The notes under the pieces are model-generated. The model ran no database searches. It was not told the DNA's origin and saw only the letters and a list, made by a program, of their open reading frames with translations. Below, piece by piece: positions 10,573 to 19,810 of a DNA stretch of 64,000 nucleotides. The stretch is taken from contig JBANSL010000007.1 in the NCBI GenBank assembly GCA_037127255.1, positions 64,899,038-64,963,037 on the forward strand, given 5' to 3'. Position 1 is the stretch's first letter. Every line of letters starts with the position of its first letter. Made by a program: the position numbers and the translations under genes. The DNA comes from Persicaria tinctoria (lineage: Eukaryota > Streptophyta > Magnoliopsida > Caryophyllales > Polygonaceae).

Positions 10573-12222
10573 CGCTTCATCAAGATGCTTCAGAAGCTCA
10601 ACGTCACCATCCCCTTCACAGAAGATCTCAATGAAATGCCATCTTATGTCAAATTCCCGAAGGAGATTCTGAGCAAAAAGCGATCAATGGCTGAAATCAC
10701 AGAGGAGTGCAGCCATCTGGACATACTGGAGAAGAGGCCGGACCCAGGTGAGTTTGCTATAACTATTGGGTTTGGTCCATACAAAATTAATGCTTTATGT
10801 GATCTTGGAGCTAGTGTGAGTATAATGCCTTTAACGATTTGGTCCAAGATTAAGATAGGTGCCCTAGAGCCTGTGGATGCTAGACTTTACATGGCCAACA
10901 ACACGGTGGTCATTCCAACAGGCATGGTGGACAATGTGCCAGTACAAGTAGGTAAATTCTTTGTCCCTACTGATTTCCTAGTTGTTGATATGCAAGAAGA
11001 TCCTGCTTGTCCAATTATTCTAGGAAGACCCTTCTTGGCGACGGTGGATGCCAACATAAGCGTAAGGAAAGGAGTGCTCACCTTCAACATCAGCGATGAG
11101 GTAATTGAGTATTCCTTTAATAAAACTGAAAGGCATACAGGTCCAATGGAAGAGGTCAAATCTATCTCAGCTGGCTACATCACTTGCGGGGAACCCATGG
11201 TCAGAAATATGACCCCTGAGGAGCTGGAAAAGAGGGACATGGAGGCCCAGGTGGAGGAGATCATGGCAATCCTAAAGGAAAACACGGAGAATCCAATCGA
11301 CACAGACCAAGGTAAGTCATTATGGATTAATTATTTTTCGGATGCCTTGACAGGAACCAAGTATGGGGTCAAGGTCGACCAAGGCTTCTCGACATCGAGT
11401 ACCATAGTCGATTTCGACCAAACCAAGGAGCCTCCACCAGCACCAGCCTCGTCGAGCAGCCAGACGGAAGCAGAACCCTACTCGACCTCGAGTAGACTCG
11501 TCGAGATCGACCACCACTCGGCCAACTCGACTTCGCCTTCCTCGACGCTGACGACTCCAGAACCAGAACCTTTTTCGATCTCGAGTACGCTACTCGATGT
11601 CGACCAACTTCAGCACCCTCGGGCACCGTCTTCCTCGACACAGACTCCACCAGACGGACCATCCTCGTCGATCTCGACTAAGCTTGTCGAGATCGACCAC
11701 CACCCGACTCCACCAGAGCCTTCTTCCTCGACACTGGAGCCACCAGGAGCGGAGCCCTACTCGAGATCGAGTAGCCTTGTCAAGATCGACAAGACCTGTC
11801 CTTCGTCGACTTCCGCATCCTCGAGCAGACCACCACCAGAACCTGCAGACTCGTCGAGATCGATAGACCCTAGTCGAGATCGACCAAACATCGTTGTCCC
11901 CGATTCCGTCTCTGCGAAGGTAAGCCAAGGTATGGATCTTTCTTCTCCTATTTCCATTAAAGATTTATCTATACATGGGAGAGGTTTGCCTTGATATGTG
12001 CGCTTATGTAGGATATCCAATGATGAGCCCAAAGAATATGAAGATGGAGACAAGCTCTATGTCTCTAAATCAAAGGATCATTGGTTCCCCAATAAATTCA
12101 ACAAGAAGTGGATGGGACCTTTTGTGGTGAACAAGATCCATTCTGGAGGATTACAGCTGATAGACAAGAATGGAGTCTTATTTGAGGCCCAAGCTACATG
12201 GGCCCTGCAAATGCCACCTTGA
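10573..12222 (+). pseudogene. Aspartic protease fused in frame to an integrase C-terminal (GPY/F) tail, element B
   Basis: This is the same frame as the Gag 3' part. A leader with IPF...MPSYVKF precedes a retropepsin-like domain. The active-site loop is L-C-D-L-G-A-S (about 10795-10812), and the flap/hydrophobic end is ILGRPFLATVD (about 11020-11050). A Ser/Pro-rich linker (about 11370-11900) follows, with repeats VDFD, LVEID, LLDVD, LVEID and LVKID. One TGA (11992-11994) interrupts. The frame then continues to 12222 with the pattern W-MGPFVV-N-K-I...L-IDKNG typical of the GPY/F module at the end of Gypsy integrases. RT, RNase H and the integrase catalytic core are absent, so a large internal deletion joined protease to the integrase tail in frame. 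Confidence 0.75.
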
Positions 12223-13652
12223 GCTAAATGGAAAATTCGGCCTAGCGACTATAAAATCTAGAGCATGTACATAGACTTTTTAGGACTTTTGAGACTTTTT
12301 TGACATTGTTTTGTTTTTGTTTTAAACACTTTTAGTTTTGCTATTGTGGGTATATGTCTTCTACACTTTTCAGGTCCATGGATAGAAGCAAGCTATTTTC
12401 AGATTCGGCCCAGGCGGTTCCTTTCATTCGAAATTGAGAGGCCCTGCACCCATGTCTAGTGGGTTCTTTTCTTTACCCTTGTTTTTATACAGTGAGGACA
12501 CTTTAATGTTTAAGTATGGGGTGGGGGAAGGGCTTACTTTATGCATATTTGATTTATTTGACATTACTTATATGCATGTTTTCCAAAATTTGAGAAAAAT
12601 GACCCCCATTGAAAATTTTAATTAATGTCATGGAAGCTTGTATTGAACTCGACGATGCAAAATTAGATTCATTAGAGATATAGCATGAAATTGCCTAGTA
12701 AAGGGAAGTCACAATGAAGTAGATATTTTAGATGAAAACCATGAAAGGAGGTAAAATTTGAAGTTTCTTTTGACATGTTGCATGATAAGAGGATGGAGGA
12801 CTTTATATTTTTCCATATAATGCTCATATGTTTATAAACCTAGCCTTACCTATGCTTATGCATTACACAAAAGCCATAATATGCCTTATTTCAAATATTG
12901 CTCCACATGTTCTAAATATTTGCCATTCTTTACCTTATCCGGGGATTATGTTGAGAATGATGTTACATTATGGAGATTGTTATATGGTGTTTGTGTTGTT
13001 AATTATCATTATTGGAGTTTGGAAGGAAATTGTTTGAAATATATGGAAAATTTAATGAGTGAAAGAAAATCCAATCAACTCAGGAGATAAAGGTAGATTG
13101 ACCCTGCTCTCTGAGATAATAGTTTGGAGAGATAGGACACATTGTGAGGAGTCCAAAGCACTAAGTATCCGGGGCCATTCATGACACCCATGTTTGCGAC
13201 TCGCGAGAAGGCAGTGCTGAGGTCAGAGAGGTAAAAGCATTATTATTGAGAAAAGCAATATGAAAGGTGATGAATCTAATGAGAAAGAATGTGGTATGAA
13301 AGTTTGGAAAGTACTCCATTTTCCCGGATCAAAAGCACCACATGGCCAAAAATTGCCCACATTTAGCCTTTTACCAATTCTACTCCTTATTTGAGCTTAA
13401 ATTAGAGTCCTCTTGATTATCAATGCTTTGTCACTTAAAATTTGTTTTTGCATAACCCTCCTTTTGTGAGTAGATGTTGCTTTTGTATAACTTCACATGC
13501 ATGGATCTGTGACATAAGTACCTTTTCGAGGATGGTAATTGATTGCAGGGTTATATGAGAATGAATCTAAGATGTTGAGAGTTTTGATTTCTTCCCTTGA
13601 ATGACAATTAAAAGTATTGCTTGAGGACAAGCAAGCTTAAGTATGGGGTGTT
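12223..13652 (+). other. 3' non-coding region and polypurine tract of element B
   Basis: 1.4 kb without a credible gene between the pol remnant and the 3' LTR. The polypurine tract AGTATGGGGTG lies at about 13640-13650 against the LTR, inside GAGGACAAGC...TTAAGTATGGGG. A second, similar G-rich copy (GAGGACAC...TTTAAGTATGGGGTGGGGG) lies at about 12495-12530. The small frames at 12434-13090 have no family features. Confidence 0.65.
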
Positions 13653-15744
13653 TGTTGTGAGCCTAATTTGCCATGTTTTACATTTACTTTTATGTTGATT
13701 TCTGCATACATTTCATTCATTTGGGTTAAGATAGTACAGAACCTATGTAGTTTGTGTTTATTTGCCAAATTATGGAATCTACACCAGTTTCTGTTTAAAT
13801 CACAGAATTCGAGGCGTTTTACAACAATTATAAGGAAGGTCGGAAAAGCTCGGAAATCCAATACAGAAGTCCAAGGTCAAAGCAGCAACGGAACTAGTCG
13901 AATCGAGTTAAGAACCCAAGCTACTCGATCTCGAGTAGCCCTTACTCGATCTCGACGAGTATGTCTGAGCACAGCCTTGTCGACCAGGAGCAACGTCGAG
14001 AGCCAGACCAACCAAGCTCCGGAACTCTACTCGATCTCGACAAACACTAGTCGAGATCGATGAAGCCTAGTGCCACACCCGGAGTCGACGAGGAGAAGAG
14101 CTGATCGAGAAGCCGAGGACGAGAAGCCGAGCACATCTCTACTCGATCTCGACAAACCCTAGTCAAGATCGACGAGCCAGAGCCCAGATCCATGCCTGTC
14201 GAGTAGAGCCGCCGAGGAAACCTAGTCAGCAAGACCAGTCTACTCGAGATCGACCAAGTGTACTCGAGGTCGACGAGCGCCAGGAACCCATGTCCGAGCC
14301 ATGTCGAGCAGAGCCACCCGAGAAGTCCAGTCGACAATGAATCCTACTCGAGGTCGACGAAGCCCTTGTCGATATCGAGTAGCCCAGTTTCCGCATACGA
14401 GTCGACGTGAGCAATCCGAGTAGACTTGGGAATCCTTGGGCACGAAGAAATCCGAGAATGGCCGAGAATTCTATCCAAAGTTGATCAATTCTATCCATGG
14501 AAGGGAATCTATCAACACATGAAGACTTACCTAGTTTAGATTTATCTTTTCCTTTAAAGATTTATTTCCTTATGCAATTTATTTATCTTTAAGCTTTAAG
14601 TAGATATAGATAGATGATTATTTCCTTGATTAGCAAGGTTTGATCACTATAAATAAAGCCCTAGGGGCTCAGTTTTAATCATTCAATTTTCAGAGGAAGA
14701 GACAAGTAGTTCCACAGATACAGTTTAGGAGTTCTAAGGTTTTTAAGGTTTTGGCTTTCTGCGAAAGTTGATTGCCGGGATAGTAAAGGCTTTGAATATA
14801 GTTAATGCAAGTTTCTTTTCATCAATCAATGTCTGCGATTGCGATGAGGCGTGAGTAGTCCACCCACTTCTGGGGCTGGGATGAGCCCGACGGTGGCCAT
14901 GTGAGGTGATGCGGTAAAGGTCAGATCTTTTTATGTGATTCATCTTCTATCCCTATGAGCATGATTCTTTTGCGAGAGTTAAAGGTGATCCTTGTTTGTA
15001 TTATTGAAGCGAAAGTGATCTTAATGCAACTTCGGTTAATTATGTGAAAAAGGGTTAGTAACAATTAGGGTTTATGCGAAAGCCTCTATATGCCTATTTG
15101 TTAATAACGAAAGTTATTTGATGGAAAGCATGATCCTTTATGCCTTTATGTGTTACTTTGCATGGTTATCGTTGTGGTGTTGATACCCTGGTCTTGGGAG
15201 TCTTTTATTATATTGATTTATTTCTGTCGAAAATCTGAGTTTTGGGTTTGAATTTGCAATTTAAGTTTTCTGCTTTCTGTCGTCGATTTTCAAAATTCTG
15301 TCTTTACTGTTTCTAGTCGATCTCGAGTAGGAACTTGTCTGTGTCGAGTTGGGTTTCTGCTTTCTGTCGTCGATTTTCAAAATTCTGTCTTTACTGTTTC
15401 TAGTCGATCTCGAGTACCATCTTGTCGAGATCGAGTAGTTGCTTTGCTTGGTTTTACTTTCTGCTTTGCTTTGCTTTGTCTTTTCTGTCTTCGTTTTGAT
15501 CTTTGCTTTTGTTTGTTCTTTTCTGTTTTATTTCTGTTTCTGCCCTTTTGTTTCTGTGTTGCTATCTTTCTGCTGCTTTGTCTGTGAGATTTACAGCTAC
15601 CTGAGATCTGCTGACACGCTTCCTCGTGGATTCGATCCTGACTTCCCATTACTGCATTGGAGGAGTCTTGTATTTATTTGCGTGGGCCTGAATCTGGTTT
15701 GATCTATTTTGTTATATTTCATACTCGATTTCCTCCTCACAACA
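13653..15744 (+). repeat. 3' LTR of element B
   Basis: Nearly the same as 6603-8693, with TATA box at 14648-14655 and the same TCGA-N2-TCGA clusters (about 13924-14380 and 15315-15440). It ends ...CTCACAACA, followed by the TSD copy ATTGC. Confidence 0.9.
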
Positions 15745-16592
15745 ATTGCCACTTTGGTTAAGGTTCGCTACGAGGAATCTACAAAACCCTAGCAATTGAA
15801 TGAATCTACTCTAACTAGTCGGCCAGGCCAAAGAGAATAAAACACATTCAAGCAATTAAGCACAAAGTAGTCGAAACATTGAAATAGGAATAAGAACTAG
15901 ATTAAGAAACTCACAATTCAACAATCAAAGATCCAAATCGTAGGCGAAACCTTGAGAGTTTTGTTGCTCATGCTCAACGGCGCTCTCAACAATGGAATAA
16001 TGTGCATAAGGTTAATGGACGAAATAAACTAGAAAAGTCTTTTAAAGGCCTCTAAGAGTCGGCCAACGAATAGATAAAAAACCCTAATAAAAATCCATTC
16101 TGAACGGTGTGTTTCTGTGAGGGCCGCGGGGCAGCCTACCCAGGCCGCGGGGCGGCCGGCGATCAGCGAAATCGCTCGTCAGAGGTTCTTGTCGCGGGGT
16201 GGCTAGCTTGGCCGCGGGGCGGCTTTTACTGTTCACAGCGATTTTTCCATTTCGAATTTGGTCTCGATGTCAACAAAAAAGTTGTATATATCAAATAGAG
16301 CTTTCCAACGCATGGTTATAATAGTCAATCGGACCACCGAGGCCTTCAGAAAGTGCGAAACAAGTTCAGCATGTCTGACGACAACTTTTGATGACTTGTT
16401 ATTCACTTAGGCTCTCGAAATTCGACCCCGCTCCGTGCTCTTCACTTTCTTTCTCAACTTGAATCTTTCTTCATCCACGAGTCTCCTCATTCCTCGTCGG
16501 ATCCACATTTACCTGAAATTAACCATAAAATTGCATAGATTCCGACCCTTCCAACACCACCGGTAAACATGTAATTATAACTAAAATAAGCA
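15745..16592 (-). repeat. 5' LTR of element A, second part (outer)
   Basis: Resumes the LTR after element B and matches about 2548-3335. Compared with the left LTR it has about 35 extra bases near 15945-15980 and an extra GC-rich unit near 16135-16155. It ends AAGCA, which is TGCTT on the minus strand. Confidence 0.85.
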
Positions 16593-16893
16593 CTATTCAC
16601 AACTAAACTATGCTAAATGTAATCTATAATGCAATACTAAACATGCTCTATCAATATACTCTGTAGTATTTTAATACAAATATATAAAAATTAATATAAG
16701 TAATATATATAGGCGGGCCGGGCCTACCGACCCGCTTGGGCTTAACCCTTAGCCCAAGCCAGTCCTATGGGCCAACCGGGTCGGGCCTGTCGGCCCTCTT
16801 GGGCCAATTACCTTACCCAAGCCCACATATTTTACAGGGCGGGTTGGGCGGGCCGGACGGGTTAACCCATGTCTGCTCAGGTCTACATTCTTT

Positions 16894-17546
16894 GTAGGAA
16901 AAAAAAATCATCCAATTTTCAATTTAAAAAAAATGTCCATATTTCATTTTTGAAAATAATCCATTTTCATTTTTTATTTACAAAAATATATTTTATTTTA
17001 TAAACACTACTTTTCCCATTTTTTTCTTAAAAGAAAACACTCATTATTTACAACCGGTTAAAAAAAGAACTAATTTTATTTTCTCCATAAACTCGGTTTT
17101 TTTCAAAAAATTAAATAATAAGTAACGTCTTTAAAATGAAAAATGAGTGTCTTAAAAAGATACTACAATTAACATCACAATTATGTTTTATGAAAAATTG
17201 AAATTGAGTTTATAAACATGAAAATTTTTAAACAAAAAGGAAGAAAATTGTGAGTGGGTTTAAAAAAACAATGAAAAAATGTGATTTTTTTGTAAATAAA
17301 ATGTTAATAAGGGGTGTACATTTAAAATAAAACGGTTGTGCTACTAACCACAACCACCCTTCAAAGTTGGTGATTATTATAGAATTTTTGAAAGTTTGTG
17401 CCACCTAACGCAACCACCCCTAAAGTTCGTGTTATATTTTGCAATTTACCCTTGAAAATAAAGTGAACTTATTCACACGTAATATAATATAAATATGGAT
17501 TAAAACAACTGAAATATCCCAAAAATACATTGGGTTATTTCACTAA
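16894..17546. other. AT-rich spacer, no gene seen
   Basis: AT-rich DNA right of the hAT element, with A-rich runs and two CAACCACCC...AAAGTT blocks (17347-17440). Nothing coding. It leads into the 3' end of Copia element C. Confidence 0.5.
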
Positions 17547-17614
17547 CATCCCCCTCAAACTTGAGGTGGACAATGAACAAGCCCGAGCTGATCAACAATG
17601 CTTGCAACTGAACT

Positions 17615-17830
17615 TCAGCACACATTTAGCCAAAAAATCTGCAAGTTCCTCCTTCGAAGCAACAAAGACAAAGATATCAGGCTCTCCAGTAGTTTTTTCC
17701 TAATGAAGTGACAATCAATCTCGATGTGTTTCATCCGTTCGTGAAAAATCGGGTTGCGAGCGATGTACATAGCTCGCATATTATCACACCTTACAGCAAT
17801 AGGTGTGATATCGGGGACAACCAATTCCAC
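17615..17830 (-). pseudogene. RNase H 3' end of Copia element C
   Basis: Degraded RNase H C-terminal part. The pattern V-x-CDN-x2-A-x2-IARNPIFHERMKHIEID-CHFIR is the typical last block of Copia RNase H, where the template strand contacts and last acidic residue lie. The frame is open for only 71 codons and joins imperfectly to upstream pieces at 17856-18116. Confidence 0.75.
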
Positions 17831-18112
17831 AAGTAATCTACTAAACCAAGCGAACTCAGCACATACCCGTCAGAGTGAACGGGGCTCTACCCTCGCATAA
17901 GATAGTGATACACTTTGTTGTTTTTTCAACTTCCACAAAAGAAGATTTGATCCAAGGAAGATCAAATACCCTCTGACTGATCGACGAGTGAACGGACAAC
18001 TCGACCAAACAGCATAGCAATAGGCTTGAAGCTTGAACCCAGATGAGCGAAACAATAATAAATCCTTGGTAGTGGTTCCCTTGAGGTAGCGAATAACATG
18101 ATGAGCAGCATC

Positions 18113-18758
18113 TCAATGTGCATTGCGAGGAGCCTGTAAAAATTGGCTCAACACTTGGATAGGGAATGCAAGGTCAGGACATGTGTACACAATGAAATTC
18201 AATTTCTCAAACAACCGTCTATAAGAAGTAGCATCGGCAAGGAGTTCACCATCATCAGGAGAAAAGCAAAACTTGGGCTCTAGGGGCCTAACAATCGGTG
18301 AAGCTTGGCAAGGAAAATTCGTGAACAATTCGACAATGTATTTACGCTGGCTTAGCATGAAGCCATCCTGAACCGGAACAAACTCAATCTCCAAGAATTA
18401 GTGTAACAGTCCCAAATCCTTAATTCGAAACTCCTTATCAAACAATTGCTTAAAGGCTTGTATCTCTGCAATATCATTGCATAATCGCCAATGTACACTG
18501 GAAAACATGTGACATTACCATCATCTTTCTTCAAAAACAAAGAGTAATCTTTGAAAGATTGTTGAAAGCCATGCTGTTGTAATGGAGAGGACAAACGAGC
18601 ATACCACTAACGAGAAGCTTGTTTAATCCCATAAAGCGACTTCCGAAGTCTACAGACTTGTTGGGAACTATGCACCTCTAGTCCAAGAGGGGGTCTTATA
18701 TACACCTCTTCGTCAAGAGGTCCATGAATGCACTGTTCACGTCCAACTGAAAGACGTC
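18113..18758 (-). pseudogene. Reverse transcriptase C-terminal half of Copia element C
   Basis: Two overlapping frames (18352-18594 and 18113-18394) carry the palm and thumb region. The polymerase box, normally Y-V-D-D, reads V-Y-I-G-D-Y here (about 18500), so a catalytic aspartate is lost. Downstream come M-L-S-Q-R-K-Y-I-V-E-L-F and Y-R-R-L-F-E-K-L-N-F-I-V-Y-T-CPDLAF, the usual thumb/connection of Copia RT. 18595-18758 is an untracked, stop-containing continuation. Confidence 0.75.
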
Positions 18759-19487
18759 TCAGCCCCTATTCAGTGTGACTGAAACTAAGGAACGGATTGT
18801 TGCCATCTTAACAATAGGTGAGAAAGTCTCATTGTAATCACCACCTTCCTTATGTGAAAACCCCTTCACTATCAATCTCACGTTGTACCTTTCAATCTCC
18901 CCACCAACTTTACTTTTGTCCTTGTACACCCATTTGCAACTAATTGCCTTCTTCCCTCGAGGCAAGTCTACTACATCCCATATGCGATTCAAGTCTATTG
19001 CTACAAATTCATCTTCCATGGCTTTATACCCGGCAAGGTATTCGCAGGCCTCCTCATATGTGTGTGGCTCATGTTCAGGGAACACAGAGTTGGCTACATT
19101 GGAGCTTGGATATTGAACAGTGGACGCCAAATTGGGACAACAAATGTATTGCTCAACGCTATTGCAGAAGCACATATAATCTGACAAATAAGCGAGAGGG
19201 CGACGTTCCCTATAAGATCTTCGAACCCCATCAGGAGGAGTCCACGAATCCCCAAGGACTGGCTGAGATGAAGTGTCTGAATCATGTGGAAGAGATAGGG
19301 AATCATCAACCAGAACATGATCTTGCTGTGGAAAAGTGAAATCCAGAGGGTTATCTCTATCTCTTATAATTCTGTATGGGAAGATCTGCTCGTGAAAAAC
19401 CACTTCCCTAGGGTAAATGATCGAATGATTCTCAGGATTCAATAGTTTATAAGCCTTTTCCCATTCGGATATCCCAACACCACACAA
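18759..19487 (-). pseudogene. Integrase C-terminus to RT N-terminus of Copia element C
   Basis: 242 open codons. The N-terminal part has the Copia integrase tail pattern Y-P-R-E-V-V-F-H-E. An acidic/Ser-rich linker follows with R-R-S-Y-R-E-R. The first RT block comes next: AMEDEFVAI...WDVVDLP-R-GKK-A-I-S-C-K-WVYKDK and VKGFSHKEGGDYNETFSPI. Typical RT has K-A-R-L-V-A-K-G-F; here it is N-V-R-L-I-V-K-G-F. The frame is broken on both sides. Confidence 0.8.
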
Positions 19488-19569
19488 CGGTTGAACTCTG
19501 TCTCAAACTTATCCCTTGACGTGCAGTTCCTCAAACGGAGACTTGCCCTTCAATAACTCGCTTGGCAAC

Positions 19570-19810
19570 CTATTTATAATGTAGTTCGCAGTTAACACAC
19601 TCCCCCCCCCCCCCCCCCAAAAAAAAAAAATTTAACTTAGGGAGCTTCAATTCAAACATCAAGGCTCGAGCAACCTCGAGTAAGTGTCGATGTTTTTGCT
19701 CTGCTATTCTGTTTTGATGTGGTGCAGTTGTGCAAAAATTTTGATTAACTATCCCCATATCAACCAAAAACTTTGATGCTTCCCTACTTGCCCCCAGCTC
19801 CATGGCGTTA
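19570..19810 (-). pseudogene. Integrase core fragment of Copia element C (part after solo LTR D)
   Basis: Carries the third part of the integrase core, DMGIVNQNFCTTAPHQN-RIAEQKHRHLLEVARAL, with the catalytic E in the AEQKHR stretch. The upstream aspartate block should read SDNG-EL but reads H-H-N-A-M-E-L, cut by the insertion of solo LTR D. A 17-base C run (19602-19618) then disturbs the frame. Confidence 0.75.
19602..19618. repeat. Homopolymer C17 followed by A-run
   Basis: Seventeen C in a row, then about thirteen A (19619-19631). On the minus strand this is a T-run then G17 inside the former integrase frame. Length in the real genome is uncertain because such runs are prone to sequencing error. 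Confidence 0.8.

Larger units (their letters stand above)
6603..15744 (+). mobile_element. Element B: gag-pro LTR retrotransposon lacking RT/RNase H/integrase core (Gypsy-like)
   Basis: A 9,142-bp element with LTRs of 2,091 and 2,092 bp that begin TGTTGTGAG and end CTCACAACA. Its TSD is ATTGC (6598-6602 and 15745-15749), and the empty site is visible in the other LTR of element A. It has a tRNA-Asp primer site, Gag with a zinc knuckle, an aspartic protease, a GPY/F-like integrase tail and a polypurine tract against the 3' LTR. The two LTRs differ only at scattered positions, so insertion is fairly recent and younger than element A. Missing RT, RNase H and IN catalytic domains make it non-autonomous. 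The tRNA-Asp primer site and the Gag and protease types suggest an Athila/Tat-like Gypsy relative. Confidence 0.9.
2026..16592 (-). mobile_element. Element A: non-autonomous LTR retrotransposon (Gypsy-like), interrupted by element B
   Basis: Two direct repeats bound the element: 2026-3335, and 6078-6602 plus 15745-16592. On the minus strand the LTR runs TGCT...TGTCA. The primer-binding site beside the right LTR is on the minus strand, so the 5' LTR is the right one. Without element B and one copy of its ATTGC duplication (9,147 bp together) it is about 5.4 kb. The interior has one 208-codon ORF and no recognisable gag-pol domains, so it must have depended on a partner. The flanking 5-mers ATATT (2021-2025) and CTATT (16593-16597) fit a decayed 5-bp TSD. 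The left LTR seems to have lost its terminal TG. Confidence 0.8.
1613..16885. mobile_element. Non-autonomous hAT-type DNA transposon, split by nested LTR retrotransposons
   Basis: The left end starts TAGACCTGAGCATGGGCGGG. The right end finishes with the inverted TGCTCAGGTCTA. Both ends have GGGCCGGGC-rich subterminal DNA (1622-1745 and 16711-16866). The flanks are a perfect 8-bp duplication CATTCTTT (1605-1612 and 16886-16893). An 8-bp TSD with TAG-initial inverted ends is the hAT signature. Removing the nested LTR elements (2026-16592) leaves about 0.7 kb with no coding capacity, so this is a MITE-like hAT derivative that served as a landing site. Confidence 0.8.

Noticed and set aside
1525..17440. 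Inverted ATAATCACCAACTTTG / CAAAGTTGGTGATTAT outside both hAT ends
   Set aside because: It suggests the hAT sits in an older inverted-repeat element, but the match is short and no TSD or clear termini could be found.
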